A stretch of DNA of 64,000 nt from positions 62,001-126,000 of the forward strand of contig NZ_VTPZ01000002.1 of the NCBI RefSeq assembly GCF_008638305.1. The letters are read 5' to 3'. Shown here one piece after another: positions 40,329 to 51,438 of the stretch. Both the position numbers and the translations under genes were made by a program. The notes under the pieces were generated by a model that saw only the letters and a list, made by a program, of their open reading frames with translations, was not told the DNA's origin and made no database searches. Every line of letters begins with the position of its first letter. Positions within the stretch are counted from its first letter, which is position 1. Source of the stretch: Pseudomonas profundi. GTDB taxonomy: Bacteria; Pseudomonadota; Gammaproteobacteria; Pseudomonadales; Pseudomonadaceae.

Positions 40329-41624
40329 TCAGGTGCCCAGCGACGTCACCCCGGGTTCGGACTCTGCGTTAGCCGCGCTCGGCAGGCGAATATCTCGGAG
40401 ATCGCGCAGGTCCATGCCGCTGGGGTGCTGATACACGCGCAGCCCGAACTCCGGCAGGATGGCAAACAGGTGGTCGAAGATATCCGACTGGATGCCTTCA
40501 TAGACGCCCCATGAAACCGTATTGGTAAAGCAGTAAATCTCCAGCGGCAAGCCATCGGCCGTCGGGTTCATTTGCCGCACCATCAATGTCATGTGCTGAT
40601 GAATGCCGGGATGGCTGCGCAAATACCGCTCGACATAGGCGCGGAAGGTGCCGATGTTGGTGATCCGGCGGGTATTGACCGGCTCCTTGCCCTGCTCAAG
40701 CAACTCCTTGTTCCAGGCCTCGATCTCGTCCTGTTTTCCGTTGAGATATTCTTTCAGCAGCCGGAAGCGCCGCAGGTGGCTGGTTTCATCACTGTCGAGG
40801 AAATGAACACTTTGCTGGTCCAGCATGATGCTGCGCTTGATGCGCCGGCCACCGCTTTCCTGCATGCCGCGCCAGTTCTTGAGTGGCTCGCTGATCAGCC
40901 GTTTGGTAGGAATAGTGGTTATCGTTTTGTCCCAGTTCTGCACCTTGACGGTATGTAGTGCGATATCGATCACATCGCCGTCGGCGCTGAGCGCCGGCAT
41001 TTCGATCCAGTCACCGACGCGCAGAATATCGTTGGAGCTGATCTGCACGCTGGCGACCAACGAGAGCAAGGTGTCCTGGAAGATCAGCATGAGGACCGCA
41101 GCCATTGCCCCCAGACCCGACAGCAGGATGAGCGGTGAGCGGTCAATCAAGGTGGCGATCATCAGAATGGTCGCAAGTGCATAAATCACGATATTGACGA
41201 TCTGCACGTAACCCTTGACTGGCTTGAGATGCGCCTTGGGCCGCCTTTCGTAGATCGTGTTTATCAATGTCAGTGTATTGGTAATGGCCAATGCGATGGT
41301 GAGGATGATGAACGCACTGCACACGTTACGTACTACGATGACCACGACTTCCGGCATGCCCGGAACCAGTCCGATCCCGACAGACAGGATGATGGCTGGC
41401 ACGACGTTGGCGAGTCGCGAGATGACATGTGACTGGCGCACTTCGGAGGAGCCACTGCCCAGGGGCGTCGCTCTGATCAGGCGCAGCAGGCCGCGGATCA
41501 GGACTTTCTTGACGATCCAGTTGGCTATCCAGGCGGCCAGGATAAGTAGCCCCAACGCAATCACTGTGTACAGGTAGGGGTAGTGCTCAAGCCATTCCTG
41601 GGCATCGGTATAAAGATCGATCAT
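40329..41624 (-). CDS. Mechanosensitive ion channel, MscS family (YbdG-like)
   Basis: A 431-residue inner-membrane protein. Several N-terminal TM helices are followed by the MscS pore/beta domain with LLSGLGAMAAVLMLIFQDTL, LRVGDWIEMP, VKVQNWDKTITTIPT, and a long cytoplasmic part with RRIKRSIMLD, RRITNIGTFRAYVERYL and LEIYCFTNTVSWGVYE. These match YbdG (MscM-type, low conductance, osmotic stress) rather than small MscS. It is monocistronic. Confidence 0.9.
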   Translation of the reverse strand: MIDLYTDAQEWLEHYPYLYTVIALGLLILAAWIANWIVKKVLIRGLLRLIRATPLGSGSSEVRQSHVISRLANVVPAIILSVGIGLVPGMPEVVVIVVRNVCSAFIILTIALAITNTLTLINTIYERRPKAHLKPVKGYVQIVNIVIYALATILMIATLIDRSPLILLSGLGAMAAVLMLIFQDTLLSLVASVQISSNDILRVGDWIEMPALSADGDVIDIALHTVKVQNWDKTITTIPTKRLISEPLKNWRGMQESGGRRIKRSIMLDQQSVHFLDSDETSHLRRFRLLKEYLNGKQDEIEAWNKELLEQGKEPVNTRRITNIGTFRAYVERYLRSHPGIHQHMTLMVRQMNPTADGLPLEIYCFTNTVSWGVYEGIQSDIFDHLFAILPEFGLRVYQHPSGMDLRDLRDIRLPSAANAESEPGVTSLGT

Positions 41625-41678
41625 GGTGCTCTCGTTAGAATCAGTGACAATGGTGATGTTGAATAACCCGAACAGGGC

Positions 41679-42509
41679 TCAGGGCGTGAAAGCGCCAATG
41701 AATATTGCCGGGTCGACCCGGACATTGTTCAGGCTGACGTTCCAGTGAAGATGGGGGCCGGTGGCGCGCCCGGTTGCACCGACCTTGCCGACCTTTGCGC
41801 CACGCGCCAATTCATCGCCTACTTGCACATCGATGGCAGACAGATGACAGACCATGCTTATGAGCCCCTGGCCGTGGTCAACGAAGACGGTTTTGCCGTT
41901 AAAGAAATAGTCGCCAACAAGGATAACCTTGCCCGCCGCAGGCGTTTTGATCGGCGTGCCGGCAGGCGCAGCGAAATCCAGACCTGAATGCGGATTGCGT
42001 TCCTCCCCGTTGAAGAAGCGACGCAAGCCGAATGCGCTGGACAGCCGTCCCTCAACCGGCCGGTCGAACAGAAGATTGCTCGGCTGCCGTGGGCTGAAGG
42101 TCTGGTAGGCGCTGGTCTGTTCCACCAGCTCCCGCTGGATGCGCTTGAGCCGTGCGGCATCAGGTGTCACCTGTTGCTGATTCTTCAGCGTGATGTGTTG
42201 GGATTCATATTCTCTGGTCTCGACCTTGAACGGCACGCGGACGCCGCCCGCCAGGACAATGTGCTCGGTGCCCGCAGAGACGCTTAGGGGAATGCCCGCG
42301 ATGGCAATCCAGCGCGAGCCGTCCTCCCGAATGACCAGCAGCGGATTGTCGCGATACCTGGCACGGGGCGCCTGTGGCTGTTCCGGCAGTTCGATGACGG
42401 CTACGCCCCCGGGCACCGGTTTGTTGAGCAGCCGGGTAAGGAAGCCATCAGCCAAAGCGGAAAGGCTCAGGCAACTTAATAAACACAGAAGGATCAGTTG
42501 GCGAATCAT
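41679..42509 (-). CDS. M23 family peptidoglycan endopeptidase
   Basis: A 276-residue exported protein with an N-terminal signal peptide (LILLCLLSCLSLSALA), a beta-rich middle region, and a C-terminal LytM/M23 domain. Zinc ligands are visible: HSGLDFAAP (H and D), and the HxH of GPHLHWNV. All catalytic residues appear present, so an active murein endopeptidase is likely. It ends upstream of the channel gene and begins 2 bases after the xseA stop, suggesting a xseA-M23 operon. Confidence 0.9.
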   Translation of the reverse strand: MIRQLILLCLLSCLSLSALADGFLTRLLNKPVPGGVAVIELPEQPQAPRARYRDNPLLVIREDGSRWIAIAGIPLSVSAGTEHIVLAGGVRVPFKVETREYESQHITLKNQQQVTPDAARLKRIQRELVEQTSAYQTFSPRQPSNLLFDRPVEGRLSSAFGLRRFFNGEERNPHSGLDFAAPAGTPIKTPAAGKVILVGDYFFNGKTVFVDHGQGLISMVCHLSAIDVQVGDELARGAKVGKVGATGRATGPHLHWNVSLNNVRVDPAIFIGAFTP

Positions 42510-42511
42510 GT

Positions 42512-43894
42512 TCAGTCTAATAGGGGAAGTGTGTGTGGCTCGGATGAGTCTGATTCGACCCGAAGCGCGAGGCGCCCGTCGCTGAGGCGAGCTTCAAGGC
42601 GCTGTCCCGGCCGTGCATCAGTGTGACTGCGCACGGCGCGGCCCTGCTGATCAAGCAAAATACTGTAGCCGCGTCCAAGCGTGGCCAATGGACTGACCAG
42701 ATGCAAGGTCTGGCCGAGATTGCCGAGTCGCTGACGACGCGCCTCAAGCGATTGGTGCATGGCCCGCGGCAGGCGTTGATCCAGATGCTCTAATTGCTGG
42801 CGCAGCAATACAAGCGTCTGGCCCGGGTGCTGCGCCTGCAGCCGCCCTTGCAGGCGCTCGAATCTTTGCGTGAAACGCAATTGCTGCTGCATCTGTGCGC
42901 GGCGCAGACGCAGCTCCAGGTCGTCCAGCTTTTGCGCCTGCTGCGCGAGCCGCTCGCCAGGATGGCGCAATCGCTTGCGCAGGTTATCCAGAGCCGCTTG
43001 CTCACGACCCAGGTGGGCGCGCATGCATTGGCGCAGCTGGCGCTGTACGCGCTCAAGTTGCAACAGCATCGCCTGTTGATCGGGGCTCAGCAGTTCAGCA
43101 GCGGCCGAAGGGGTTGGAGCCCGCACGTCAGCGACAAAGTCACTGATGGATACATCTGTTTCGTGTCCGACAGCGCAGACTGTCGGCGTAACGCAGGCAT
43201 GCAGCGCACGGGCAACAGTCTCCTCGTTGAACGGCCAGAGATCTTCCAGCGAGCCGCCGCCGCGGGCCATGATCAATGCATCGAAACCGCTACGGTCGGC
43301 CAGCTGGAGGGCTCTGACAATTTGTGGTGCGGCGTCGCGACCCTGCACGGGTGTCGGTACCACTACCAGCTCCACGAAGGGCGCACGGCGACCGAACACA
43401 CTAATGATGTCGCGCACGGCAGCACCACTGGGCGAGGTAATGACCCCGATGCGCCGTGGGTGGGTCGGCAATGCCCGCTTGCTGGCAGCATCGAATAACC
43501 CCTCGGCCTGCAGTTTGGCCTTGAGCGCCTCGAACGCCTGGCGTAACGCGCCGTCTCCGGCCGGCTCGATGCTGTCGAGGATCAGCTGATAGTCGCCGCG
43601 CCCCTCATAGAGGCTTACGCGGCCGCGGGCGCGGATCAGCAGCCCGTCACGCAGATCCAGGCGAACCCGCGCTGCATGCTGGCGAAACAAGGCGCAGCGC
43701 ACCTGAGCCTTGCTGTCCTTAAGGGTGAAGTACATGTGCCCCGAGGACGGGCGCGATAGATTGGACAGCTCGCCTTCGACCCAGATACGCGGAAATACCT
43801 CTTCCAGCAGGCCGCGCGCACGCGCGTTGAGCTGGCTGACGGTGAGAACTTCGCGCTCGGTATTCAGGCGCTGGAAAATGGCATTGTCATTCAT
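42512..43894 (-). CDS. xseA: Exodeoxyribonuclease VII large subunit
   Basis: A 460-residue nuclease subunit with an N-terminal OB fold (LTVSQLNARARGLLEEVFPR, then WVEGELSNLSRPSSGHMYF), a catalytic domain with RIGVITSPSGAAVRDI, ARGGGSLEDLWPFN and CAVGHETDVSISDFVAD, and a long Arg/Gln-rich coiled coil ending in LGRGYSIL. It degrades single-stranded DNA with XseB, which is not in the window. It is divergent from guaB. Confidence 0.96.
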   Translation of the reverse strand: MNDNAIFQRLNTEREVLTVSQLNARARGLLEEVFPRIWVEGELSNLSRPSSGHMYFTLKDSKAQVRCALFRQHAARVRLDLRDGLLIRARGRVSLYEGRGDYQLILDSIEPAGDGALRQAFEALKAKLQAEGLFDAASKRALPTHPRRIGVITSPSGAAVRDIISVFGRRAPFVELVVVPTPVQGRDAAPQIVRALQLADRSGFDALIMARGGGSLEDLWPFNEETVARALHACVTPTVCAVGHETDVSISDFVADVRAPTPSAAAELLSPDQQAMLLQLERVQRQLRQCMRAHLGREQAALDNLRKRLRHPGERLAQQAQKLDDLELRLRRAQMQQQLRFTQRFERLQGRLQAQHPGQTLVLLRQQLEHLDQRLPRAMHQSLEARRQRLGNLGQTLHLVSPLATLGRGYSILLDQQGRAVRSHTDARPGQRLEARLSDGRLALRVESDSSEPHTLPLLD

Positions 43895-43989
43895 CGGTGC
43901 ATCTTAACGCGTGTTAACGTCTGAACACAGCGGCTGGCGCGCGCGGCCAAGCATCAGCAGTCCTGAGATAAAATCGTCCGCCTGAGTGA

Positions 43990-45531
<1,542 letters not shown>

Positions 45532-45596
45532 TTGAACTGATCCTGCCCGCGTTCAGCGCTGCGGCAGGCTCGCCTGAGTTTCCAGCAAATAAAGGT

Positions 45597-45658
45597 GCCG
45601 GAAGCGGGCGGCGGGATGCGAAGTCACTTCGCCGTCCCGCTACCGGCTTCCGGCTTTT
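45597..45658 (+). other. Long nested hairpin with T-tract in the guaB-guaA gap
   Basis: Outer stem GCCGGAAGC (45597-45605) with GCTTCCGGC (45646-45654), middle stem GCGGGA/TCCCGC (45611-45616 and 45635-45640), inner stem GCGAAGT-C-ACTTCGC (45618-45632), followed by TTTT. It is 30 bases upstream of guaA and may act as a terminator/attenuator that lowers guaA relative to guaB or protects the message. Confidence 0.65.
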
Positions 45659-45687
45659 GGCTACACGCTCTTTCCGAAGGAAAGCAC

Positions 45688-47265
45688 ATGATTCACGATA
45701 TTCACGCGCACCGGATCCTGATCCTCGATTTCGGCTCACAGTACACTCAGTTGATCGCCCGCCGCGTACGCGAGATCGGTGTCTACTGCGAAATTCGCGC
45801 ATGGGATATGGACGAAGCGGATATTCGTGCTTACGCCCCCAAAGGCATTATTCTGGCTGGCGGACCGGAATCCGTGCCGAACGAGGGCTCACCACGTGCG
45901 CCAGAAGTGGTATATGAACTGGGCGTGCCAGTATTGGGCATTTGCTACGGCATGCAGACCATGGCTGCGCAGCTCGGCGGTAGCGTCAAGGGTTCTGACA
46001 AGCAGGAATTCGGCTATGCGCGGGTGGATATCGTCGGCAAGAGTGCGCTGCTGGACGGTATAGAGGATCACGTCGACGCCGATGGCATGTTCGGGCTGGA
46101 CGTGTGGATGAGCCATGGCGATAAGGTAATGGACCTGCCTGAGGGCTTTCATATCATCGCCAGCACGCCCAGTTGCCCGATCGCGGCAATGGGCGATGAG
46201 AGCAGACACTTCTACGGCGTGCAATTTCACCCTGAAGTAACCCACACCAAGCAGGGCTTGCGTCTGATGTCGCGCTTCCTGCTGGAACTGTGCGGCTGCG
46301 AAGCGCTGTGGACGCCGTCCAACATTGTCGAAGACGCCATCGCTACAGTGCGCGATCAGGTCGGCGACGCCAAGGTGCTGCTGGGGCTTTCCGGTGGCGT
46401 GGATTCCTCAGTCGTCGCTGCCTTGTTGCATCAGGCTATCGGTGATCAGCTTACCTGCGTATTCGTTGACAACGGTCTGCTGCGCCTGCACGAGGGTGAT
46501 CAGGTGATGGCCATGTTCGCCGAGAACATGGGTGTGAAGGTGATCCGTGTTGATGCCGAGGATATGTTCTTGTCCAGGCTGCTGGGCGTGACGGATCCTG
46601 AAGAGAAGCGCAAGATCATTGGCCGCAGCTTCATCGAGGTATTCGATGAGGAAGCGACGAAGCTGGAAGGTATACGCTTCCTGGCCCAGGGCACTATCTA
46701 TCCGGATGTGATCGAGTCGGCCGGCGCCAAGACAGGCAAGGCCCACGTGATCAAATCTCACCACAACGTGGGCGGCTTGCCGGACGACATGGCATTTGAT
46801 CTGGTTGAGCCACTGCGTGAGCTGTTCAAGGATGAAGTGCGCAAGATCGGTCTGGAGCTTGGGCTGCCCTACGATATGGTCTACCGTCATCCGTTCCCCG
46901 GGCCCGGCCTGGGCGTGCGGATTCTGGCGGAAGTGCGCAAGGAGTATGCTGAGATTCTGCGGCGTGCCGATCACATCTTCATCGAAGAACTGCGCCGGGC
47001 TGACCTCTACCAGAAGACCAGCCAGGCGTTCGCAGTGTTCCTGCCAGTGCGCTCGGTCGGAGTCGTTGGCGATGGTCGTCGTTACGAGTGGGTCATTGCG
47101 CTGCGCGCGGTGGAAACCATCGATTTCATGACGGCGCGCTGGGCACATCTGCCCTACGAGTTCCTTGAACTGGTATCGAACCGCATTATCAATGAAATCA
47201 GTGGTGTATCACGCGTCACCTACGATATCTCGAGCAAACCGCCGGCGACTATCGAGTGGGAATGA
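45688..47265 (+). CDS. guaA: GMP synthase (glutamine-hydrolysing)
   Basis: A 525-residue enzyme aminating XMP to GMP. The N-terminal class I glutamine amidotransferase has the nucleophile in GICYGMQT and the H-E pair in FHPEVTHT. The PP-loop ATP pyrophosphatase domain has [14 protein letters not shown], and the C-terminal dimerisation domain has [22 protein letters not shown] before 45688 supports this start. It follows guaB in a conserved order. Confidence 0.97.
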   Translation: MIHDIHAHRILILDFGSQYTQLIARRVREIGVYCEIRAWDMDEADIRAYAPKGIILAGGPESVPNEGSPRAPEVVYELGVPVLGICYGMQTMAAQLGGSVKGSDKQEFGYARVDIVGKSALLDGIEDHVDADGMFGLDVWMSHGDKVMDLPEGFHIIASTPSCPIAAMGDESRHFYGVQFHPEVTHTKQGLRLMSRFLLELCGCEALWTPSNIVEDAIATVRDQVGDAKVLLGLSGGVDSSVVAALLHQAIGDQLTCVFVDNGLLRLHEGDQVMAMFAENMGVKVIRVDAEDMFLSRLLGVTDPEEKRKIIGRSFIEVFDEEATKLEGIRFLAQGTIYPDVIESAGAKTGKAHVIKSHHNVGGLPDDMAFDLVEPLRELFKDEVRKIGLELGLPYDMVYRHPFPGPGLGVRILAEVRKEYAEILRRADHIFIEELRRADLYQKTSQAFAVFLPVRSVGVVGDGRRYEWVIALRAVETIDFMTARWAHLPYEFLELVSNRIINEISGVSRVTYDISSKPPATIEWE

Positions 47266-47303
47266 TGTTGGCGTGACGGACTTGGTCTAGAGAGCCCAGA
47301 GAG

Positions 47304-47328
47304 CCCCGCTTTTACAAGCGGGGTTTTT
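47304..47328. terminator. Terminator after guaA
   Basis: CCCCGCTT-4 nt-AAGCGGGG, a perfect 8-bp stem, followed by TTTTT. It separates guaA from the convergent MCE operon. Confidence 0.88.
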
Positions 47329-47360
47329 GTATGTGCTGCTGGAGGCCGCTGCGAGGTGTC

Positions 47361-47996
47361 TTACTGGCTAGGCTGTTTGTCTCGCGCCTGCAGCACCTGC
47401 AGTGTCCAGGGTAGCAATTCGGCGACGAGCTTTTCGCTGGCTTGACCGTATGCGGCGACCACGCCGGGCAGCTGCTCGTTTTTCAGAGTCTGGCGGGTAA
47501 CGAATGTCCGGTCCGAGAGCACCCGCAGCGTGCCAGCTTCCACCAGGCGTGCGTCGAGCTCGATAACTACTTCCGTGCCGTCAGCGTATACCACCTGAAA
47601 GCGGCGCAGATTGCTGCTCAGGTGTACGTCGGCGTGCAGTCCGTGCTCGTCGGTACTCACCGTAGCGATACCGCCATGCTGATTGAATGACTGGGCGATG
47701 TATTCACGCAGCAGGGCCGGAGAGGGGTCGGACCAGCGAGCGCCCTTGTAGGTTTTCAACTCGTGCCCGTCAGGATTGACCAGAATACGCGGGCCGGCCA
47801 GAGCAAAGCCGGTCAGCGGCGTGTTGATCCGCAGTGACAAGGGTATCGCTTCACCAGAGTCTGCGGTGTGCATTGGCGGCGCTGGAAACTGGTATACCGT
47901 CACGGGTTCGGATTCAGGCAGCACGGTGCAGGCGCCGAGCCACAGCAGGCCGCCGATCAGCGTGCTGGTGCCAAGCAGGCGAGAAAGCATGTTCAC
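47361..47996 (-). CDS. ABC-type transport auxiliary lipoprotein (PqiC-like)
   Basis: A 211-residue lipoprotein with signal peptide ending in lipobox LGAC, then a compact alpha/beta domain (SLRINTPLTGFALAGPRILV, ARWSDPSPALLREYIAQSF). Such proteins partner MCE transporters at the outer membrane, as PqiC does for PqiB. It is the last gene of a four-gene minus-strand operon, overlapping the MCE gene by four bases. Confidence 0.82.
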   Translation of the reverse strand: MNMLSRLLGTSTLIGGLLWLGACTVLPESEPVTVYQFPAPPMHTADSGEAIPLSLRINTPLTGFALAGPRILVNPDGHELKTYKGARWSDPSPALLREYIAQSFNQHGGIATVSTDEHGLHADVHLSSNLRRFQVVYADGTEVVIELDARLVEAGTLRVLSDRTFVTRQTLKNEQLPGVVAAYGQASEKLVAELLPWTLQVLQARDKQPSQ

Positions 47997-48940
47997 GGTT
48001 CGAACTCCTCAAGCGAGTCGCGACCCAGAATGAAACGGGTCGGGTTGTCTTCGAGTCGACGAGTTATATTGCGCAGCGACGACAGGCTGCCGCGTAGCTC
48101 GCTGATCGCCGGTTCCAGCTGGCCGAGCCCGCGCATGCCATTGGCAAACGCCTCGCTATTCTCGGTCAGCATGTTCTCCAGCACCGCGCTGGTACGTGCT
48201 ATCGAGTTCAATGCCTGGTCGGCGCCATCGAGGGTTCTGCTGCCTTGTTCGGTGAGTAGCGTGTTGGCATTGCTCATTAGCTGGTCGGTCTGCTCGAGGG
48301 TTCGGGTTGCCTGGGCGCTGATCTTGGTCAGCTCGGCCAACAAGGACTCAAGGTCTTCGCCCTGACCGGCAATCACGCCGGTGGCGCGCTCGATTGAAGC
48401 GAGTGTATTGCCGATGCGCTCGACGTTCTCCTCGGAGAGAATGTCGCGGGCGCTGGCGACGAGCTGGTTGATATTGGTCATCAGGTCTTCGCCGTTGGCC
48501 AGCAGTGTCGAGATAGGCGAGGGCGACGCGACAATCACTGGCGGCTCGCCGTTCGGGGCGCGCAATGGTGGGCTTTCGGGAGTGCCCTGGCTAAGTTCGA
48601 TAACGGAAGTGCCGGTGATGCCCGTAAGCTGCAGGCGTGCCTGGGTGTCCTGCTTGATCGGAACATCCGGTTCGACCCGGATATTCGCCAATACCTTGCG
48701 CGGATCCTCGGGATCCAGGCGCAACCGGGTGATATCCCCGATGCGGATGCCGCTGTATTGCACTGCGCTGCCGGTGGACAGTCCTGTCACCGTCTCGTTG
48801 AAGATGACCACATATTCCTTGTAAGCCCGGCTGGAGCTGGCGTTGCTCAACCAGATGGCGAAGACGATGGCTGCCGCTGCGGCAAGCAGGGTAAAGAGTC
48901 CGATCAGTACATGATGCGCGCGGGTTTCCATCAATCTCAC
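47993..48940 (-). CDS. MlaD-family MCE substrate-binding protein
   Basis: A 315-residue protein with an N-terminal TM anchor (HHVLIGLFTLLAAAAAIVFA) and one MCE domain (VIFNETVTGLSTGSAVQYSG, IRIGDITRLRLDPEDPR). A long helical C-terminal region with little hydrophobicity follows (about 150-300). It would form a periplasmic hexamer carrying phospholipids between membranes. It overlaps both neighbouring genes by four bases. Confidence 0.88.
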   Translation of the reverse strand: MRLMETRAHHVLIGLFTLLAAAAAIVFAIWLSNASSSRAYKEYVVIFNETVTGLSTGSAVQYSGIRIGDITRLRLDPEDPRKVLANIRVEPDVPIKQDTQARLQLTGITGTSVIELSQGTPESPPLRAPNGEPPVIVASPSPISTLLANGEDLMTNINQLVASARDILSEENVERIGNTLASIERATGVIAGQGEDLESLLAELTKISAQATRTLEQTDQLMSNANTLLTEQGSRTLDGADQALNSIARTSAVLENMLTENSEAFANGMRGLGQLEPAISELRGSLSSLRNITRRLEDNPTRFILGRDSLEEFEP

Positions 48941-49734
48941 TCCGGTTGCTGGGGCAGGCTGGCAGCGTTTGCCGCGGACCGACCGCGAGGGCCATGAAAG
49001 TAATCCTGAATCCAGGGGTTGTCGGTGGCGGCTACGCGGTCCAGGCGATCAGCTACCAGCACTCGCTGTTCTGACAGCACCGCTACGCGATCGCATATCG
49101 CATACAGCGTGTCCAGGTCGTGGGTGACCAGAAATACGCTAAGGCCCATCGCGTCGCGCAGTGTCCTGATCAGCTGGTCAAAGGCGGCGGCGCCAATCGG
49201 ATCGAGCCCCGCCGTGGGTTCGTCCAGAAACAGTATGTCTGGATCCAGTGCCAGCGCACGGGCCAGCGCCGCGCGTTTGATCATGCCGCCTGATAATTCA
49301 GACGGGTATTTGCTCCCTGCGTTCGGCGGCAAGCCAGCCAGAGCGAGTTTCATGCATGCCAGATGTTCGGCGTCTTCTCTGCTCAGGCCGGCATGTTCGA
49401 TCAATGGCAGGGCGACATTTTCGCTGACGGTCAAGGACGAGAACAGTGCGCCGCGCTGGAACAGCACGCCGAAACGCTGCTCCAGACGCGAGCGTTGCTC
49501 GGCATCGAGCCGGGCAAGGTCCTGCCCGAAGACCTTGACGCTGCCAGCATCCGGCGGTTTGAGCCCTATGATCGAACGTAACAGTACCGACTTGCCGGTT
49601 CCGGAGCCGCCTATCACGCCGATGATCTCGCCGCGGTGAATATCCAGGTCGAGATTCTCATGGATAACCTGGCTACCGAACCGGTTAACCAGGCCGCGTA
49701 CTTCCACCAGCGGTGTGTGATGTTCGTGGCTCAC
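48937..49734 (-). CDS. MCE transporter ATP-binding protein (MlaF-like)
   Basis: A 265-residue ABC ATPase with Walker A GGSGTGKSVLL, the signature LSGGMIKRAALARALALDP, Walker B ILFLDEPTAGLDP and the H-loop VTHDLDTL. The start is a GTG at 49734 overlapping the permease stop (GTGA); frames open further upstream lie inside the permease gene and are not used. It energises lipid movement through the permease. Confidence 0.9.
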   Translation of the reverse strand: MSHEHHTPLVEVRGLVNRFGSQVIHENLDLDIHRGEIIGVIGGSGTGKSVLLRSIIGLKPPDAGSVKVFGQDLARLDAEQRSRLEQRFGVLFQRGALFSSLTVSENVALPLIEHAGLSREDAEHLACMKLALAGLPPNAGSKYPSELSGGMIKRAALARALALDPDILFLDEPTAGLDPIGAAAFDQLIRTLRDAMGLSVFLVTHDLDTLYAICDRVAVLSEQRVLVADRLDRVAATDNPWIQDYFHGPRGRSAANAASLPQQPE

Positions 49735-50867
49735 CAGCCCATCTCCATGTAGAAAAGGGCGGCCATGGCATCTACCAGAATCACCACAAAGATGCATTGC
49801 ACGACCGCAGAGGTCGTATGTTCGCCGACCGACTCCGCGCTACCGCTGACCTTGAACCCTTCAAGGCAGCCGATGATCGCGATGAGGAAGGCGAACACCG
49901 GCGCCTTGGCCATGCCGAGCACAAAGTGCTGCATGTCGACGTTCTGCTGCAGAATGCCGATAAACATGGTGGGTGATATATCCAGTGCCAAAGCGCAGAC
50001 CATGCCGCCGCCGAACAACCCCGACAGGATGGCGATAAAGGTCAAGGCTGGCATGGCAACCAGTAATGCCAGTACCCGCGGTATCACCAGCAGGTCGAGC
50101 GGGTTCAAGCCCAGTGCGCGGATGGCGTCGATCTCCTCGTTCGCCTTCATCGAGCCGATCTGGGCGGTAAAGGCGCTGGCCGTGCGACCAGCCATGAGGA
50201 TGGCCGTCAGCAGCACACCGAACTCACGTAGAAAGGAAAAGGCGACCAGATCGACCGTGAAAATACTCGCGCCGAACTCCGCCAGTACGGTGGCGCCGAG
50301 GAAGGCGATCACTGCGCCCACCATGAAACTCAGCAGGGCGACTATCGGTACGGCATTGAGCGCTGTCTGTTCAATCTGGGCCACGACCGCGGTGATTCGC
50401 CAGTTGCCAGGCTGCAGGAGATTGCGTGCGAGACCGGCTAGCGTCAGGCCGATAAAGCCGAGCAGTGAAATCAGGTGCTCCCAGAACAGAAGCATGCTCT
50501 TGCCCACCTGCGCGAGCATGTCGCCAAGCGCATTTCCGGGTGGTCGAGGTGCGCTCTCTGGAGCGAGGCTGCGGGCAATGCGACGTAGCAGGATGCGACG
50601 TTCTTCCGGCATGTTTGGCTGCTGTTCGGCAGCGGTTTCGAGTAATTCGCTACCCAACAACTCAGCCAGCAGCTGACCGCCGGCCGTGTCCAGCTCGCCC
50701 AGACCGCTGAGGTCGGCTCGCATGAGAGCGGTCTTGGCGCCGCCATGGCCTGCAATCAATTGGCGCAGCTCTGAGTAGTACTGCAAAGTCCAGTCGCCGG
50801 TGATGACCAGATGCAGCGCGTCGCCCGGGCAATGGGACAGAAAAGGATTTTCGGGGAGCGCCGGCAT
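49731..50867 (-). CDS. MCE transporter permease with N-terminal STAS domain (MlaE-like)
   Basis: A 378-residue permease. The first ~110 residues resemble a STAS domain (LHLVITGDWTLQYYSELRQL, LSGLGELDTAGGQLLAELL), fused to an MlaE-type membrane domain with VPIVALLSFMVGAVIAFLGA, AGRTASAFTAQIGSMKANEE and ALGLNPLDLLVIPRVLAL. In the classical Mla system the STAS protein is separate (MlaB). From memory a similar operon occurs at PA3211-PA3214 of P. aeruginosa. Confidence 0.88.
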   Translation of the reverse strand: MPALPENPFLSHCPGDALHLVITGDWTLQYYSELRQLIAGHGGAKTALMRADLSGLGELDTAGGQLLAELLGSELLETAAEQQPNMPEERRILLRRIARSLAPESAPRPPGNALGDMLAQVGKSMLLFWEHLISLLGFIGLTLAGLARNLLQPGNWRITAVVAQIEQTALNAVPIVALLSFMVGAVIAFLGATVLAEFGASIFTVDLVAFSFLREFGVLLTAILMAGRTASAFTAQIGSMKANEEIDAIRALGLNPLDLLVIPRVLALLVAMPALTFIAILSGLFGGGMVCALALDISPTMFIGILQQNVDMQHFVLGMAKAPVFAFLIAIIGCLEGFKVSGSAESVGEHTTSAVVQCIFVVILVDAMAALFYMEMGW

Positions 50868-50914
50868 GTCAGGATCCCGAGGTTAGCCCTGCACTGAGCG
50901 TGCAGGGGCAGCCG

Positions 50915-51376
50915 TTAGCGCTTGTGCTTGACGCCGTATTCTTCCGACAACGTGCCGGGGCTGTCTTCCATTTTGGGAGCGTAGTCGCGCGGCGGCTCGA
51001 AGCTGTCAAACACCGGTTCAAGCCGTTCGCGTCTGCTGGTATGGATGGGATCGGAATCGTCCTCCAGCGCTGCGAGCAAGCGCTGGCGCGTCATTTCGTC
51101 AGGAGCGAGGTTAACCGCTCCCTGGGTCAGATGCGCTTGCATTTCCTGATGGCTACGGTTGAGTTTCGATACCAGGCTCGCGGTTGTATTGAAATGACTG
51201 GCGACTTCCTGCTGGTATTCCTCGAACCGCAGCTGCAAACCCTCAAGCTGGGCTTGAGTACCGGTTCCGCCGCTGCCGCCGACGCCTTTGGTCAGGCGGG
51301 CAATGACTACGCCAATCACGATGCCCAGCGCCAGGGAAATAAGTACTGCAATCCAGAGGTTTTCGTTTGGTTCCAC
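50915..51376 (-). CDS. zapG: YhcB/ZapG family membrane protein (DUF1043)
   Basis: A 153-residue protein with one N-terminal TM helix (LWIAVLISLALGIVIGVVIA), a long coiled-coil (LEGLQLRFEEYQQEVASHF) and a charged C-terminus, the layout of YhcB/ZapG, which links cell division and envelope synthesis. The next gene on this strand, the MCE permease, starts 48 bp away, so it may be read into the MCE operon. Confidence 0.85.
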   Translation of the reverse strand: MEPNENLWIAVLISLALGIVIGVVIARLTKGVGGSGGTGTQAQLEGLQLRFEEYQQEVASHFNTTASLVSKLNRSHQEMQAHLTQGAVNLAPDEMTRQRLLAALEDDSDPIHTSRRERLEPVFDSFEPPRDYAPKMEDSPGTLSEEYGVKHKR

Positions 51377-51438
51377 CTTGGTTCCTCATTAAGTCGATCA
51401 CTGCATGGGGTTACGGTAACGGCATTTGCACAACAAGG

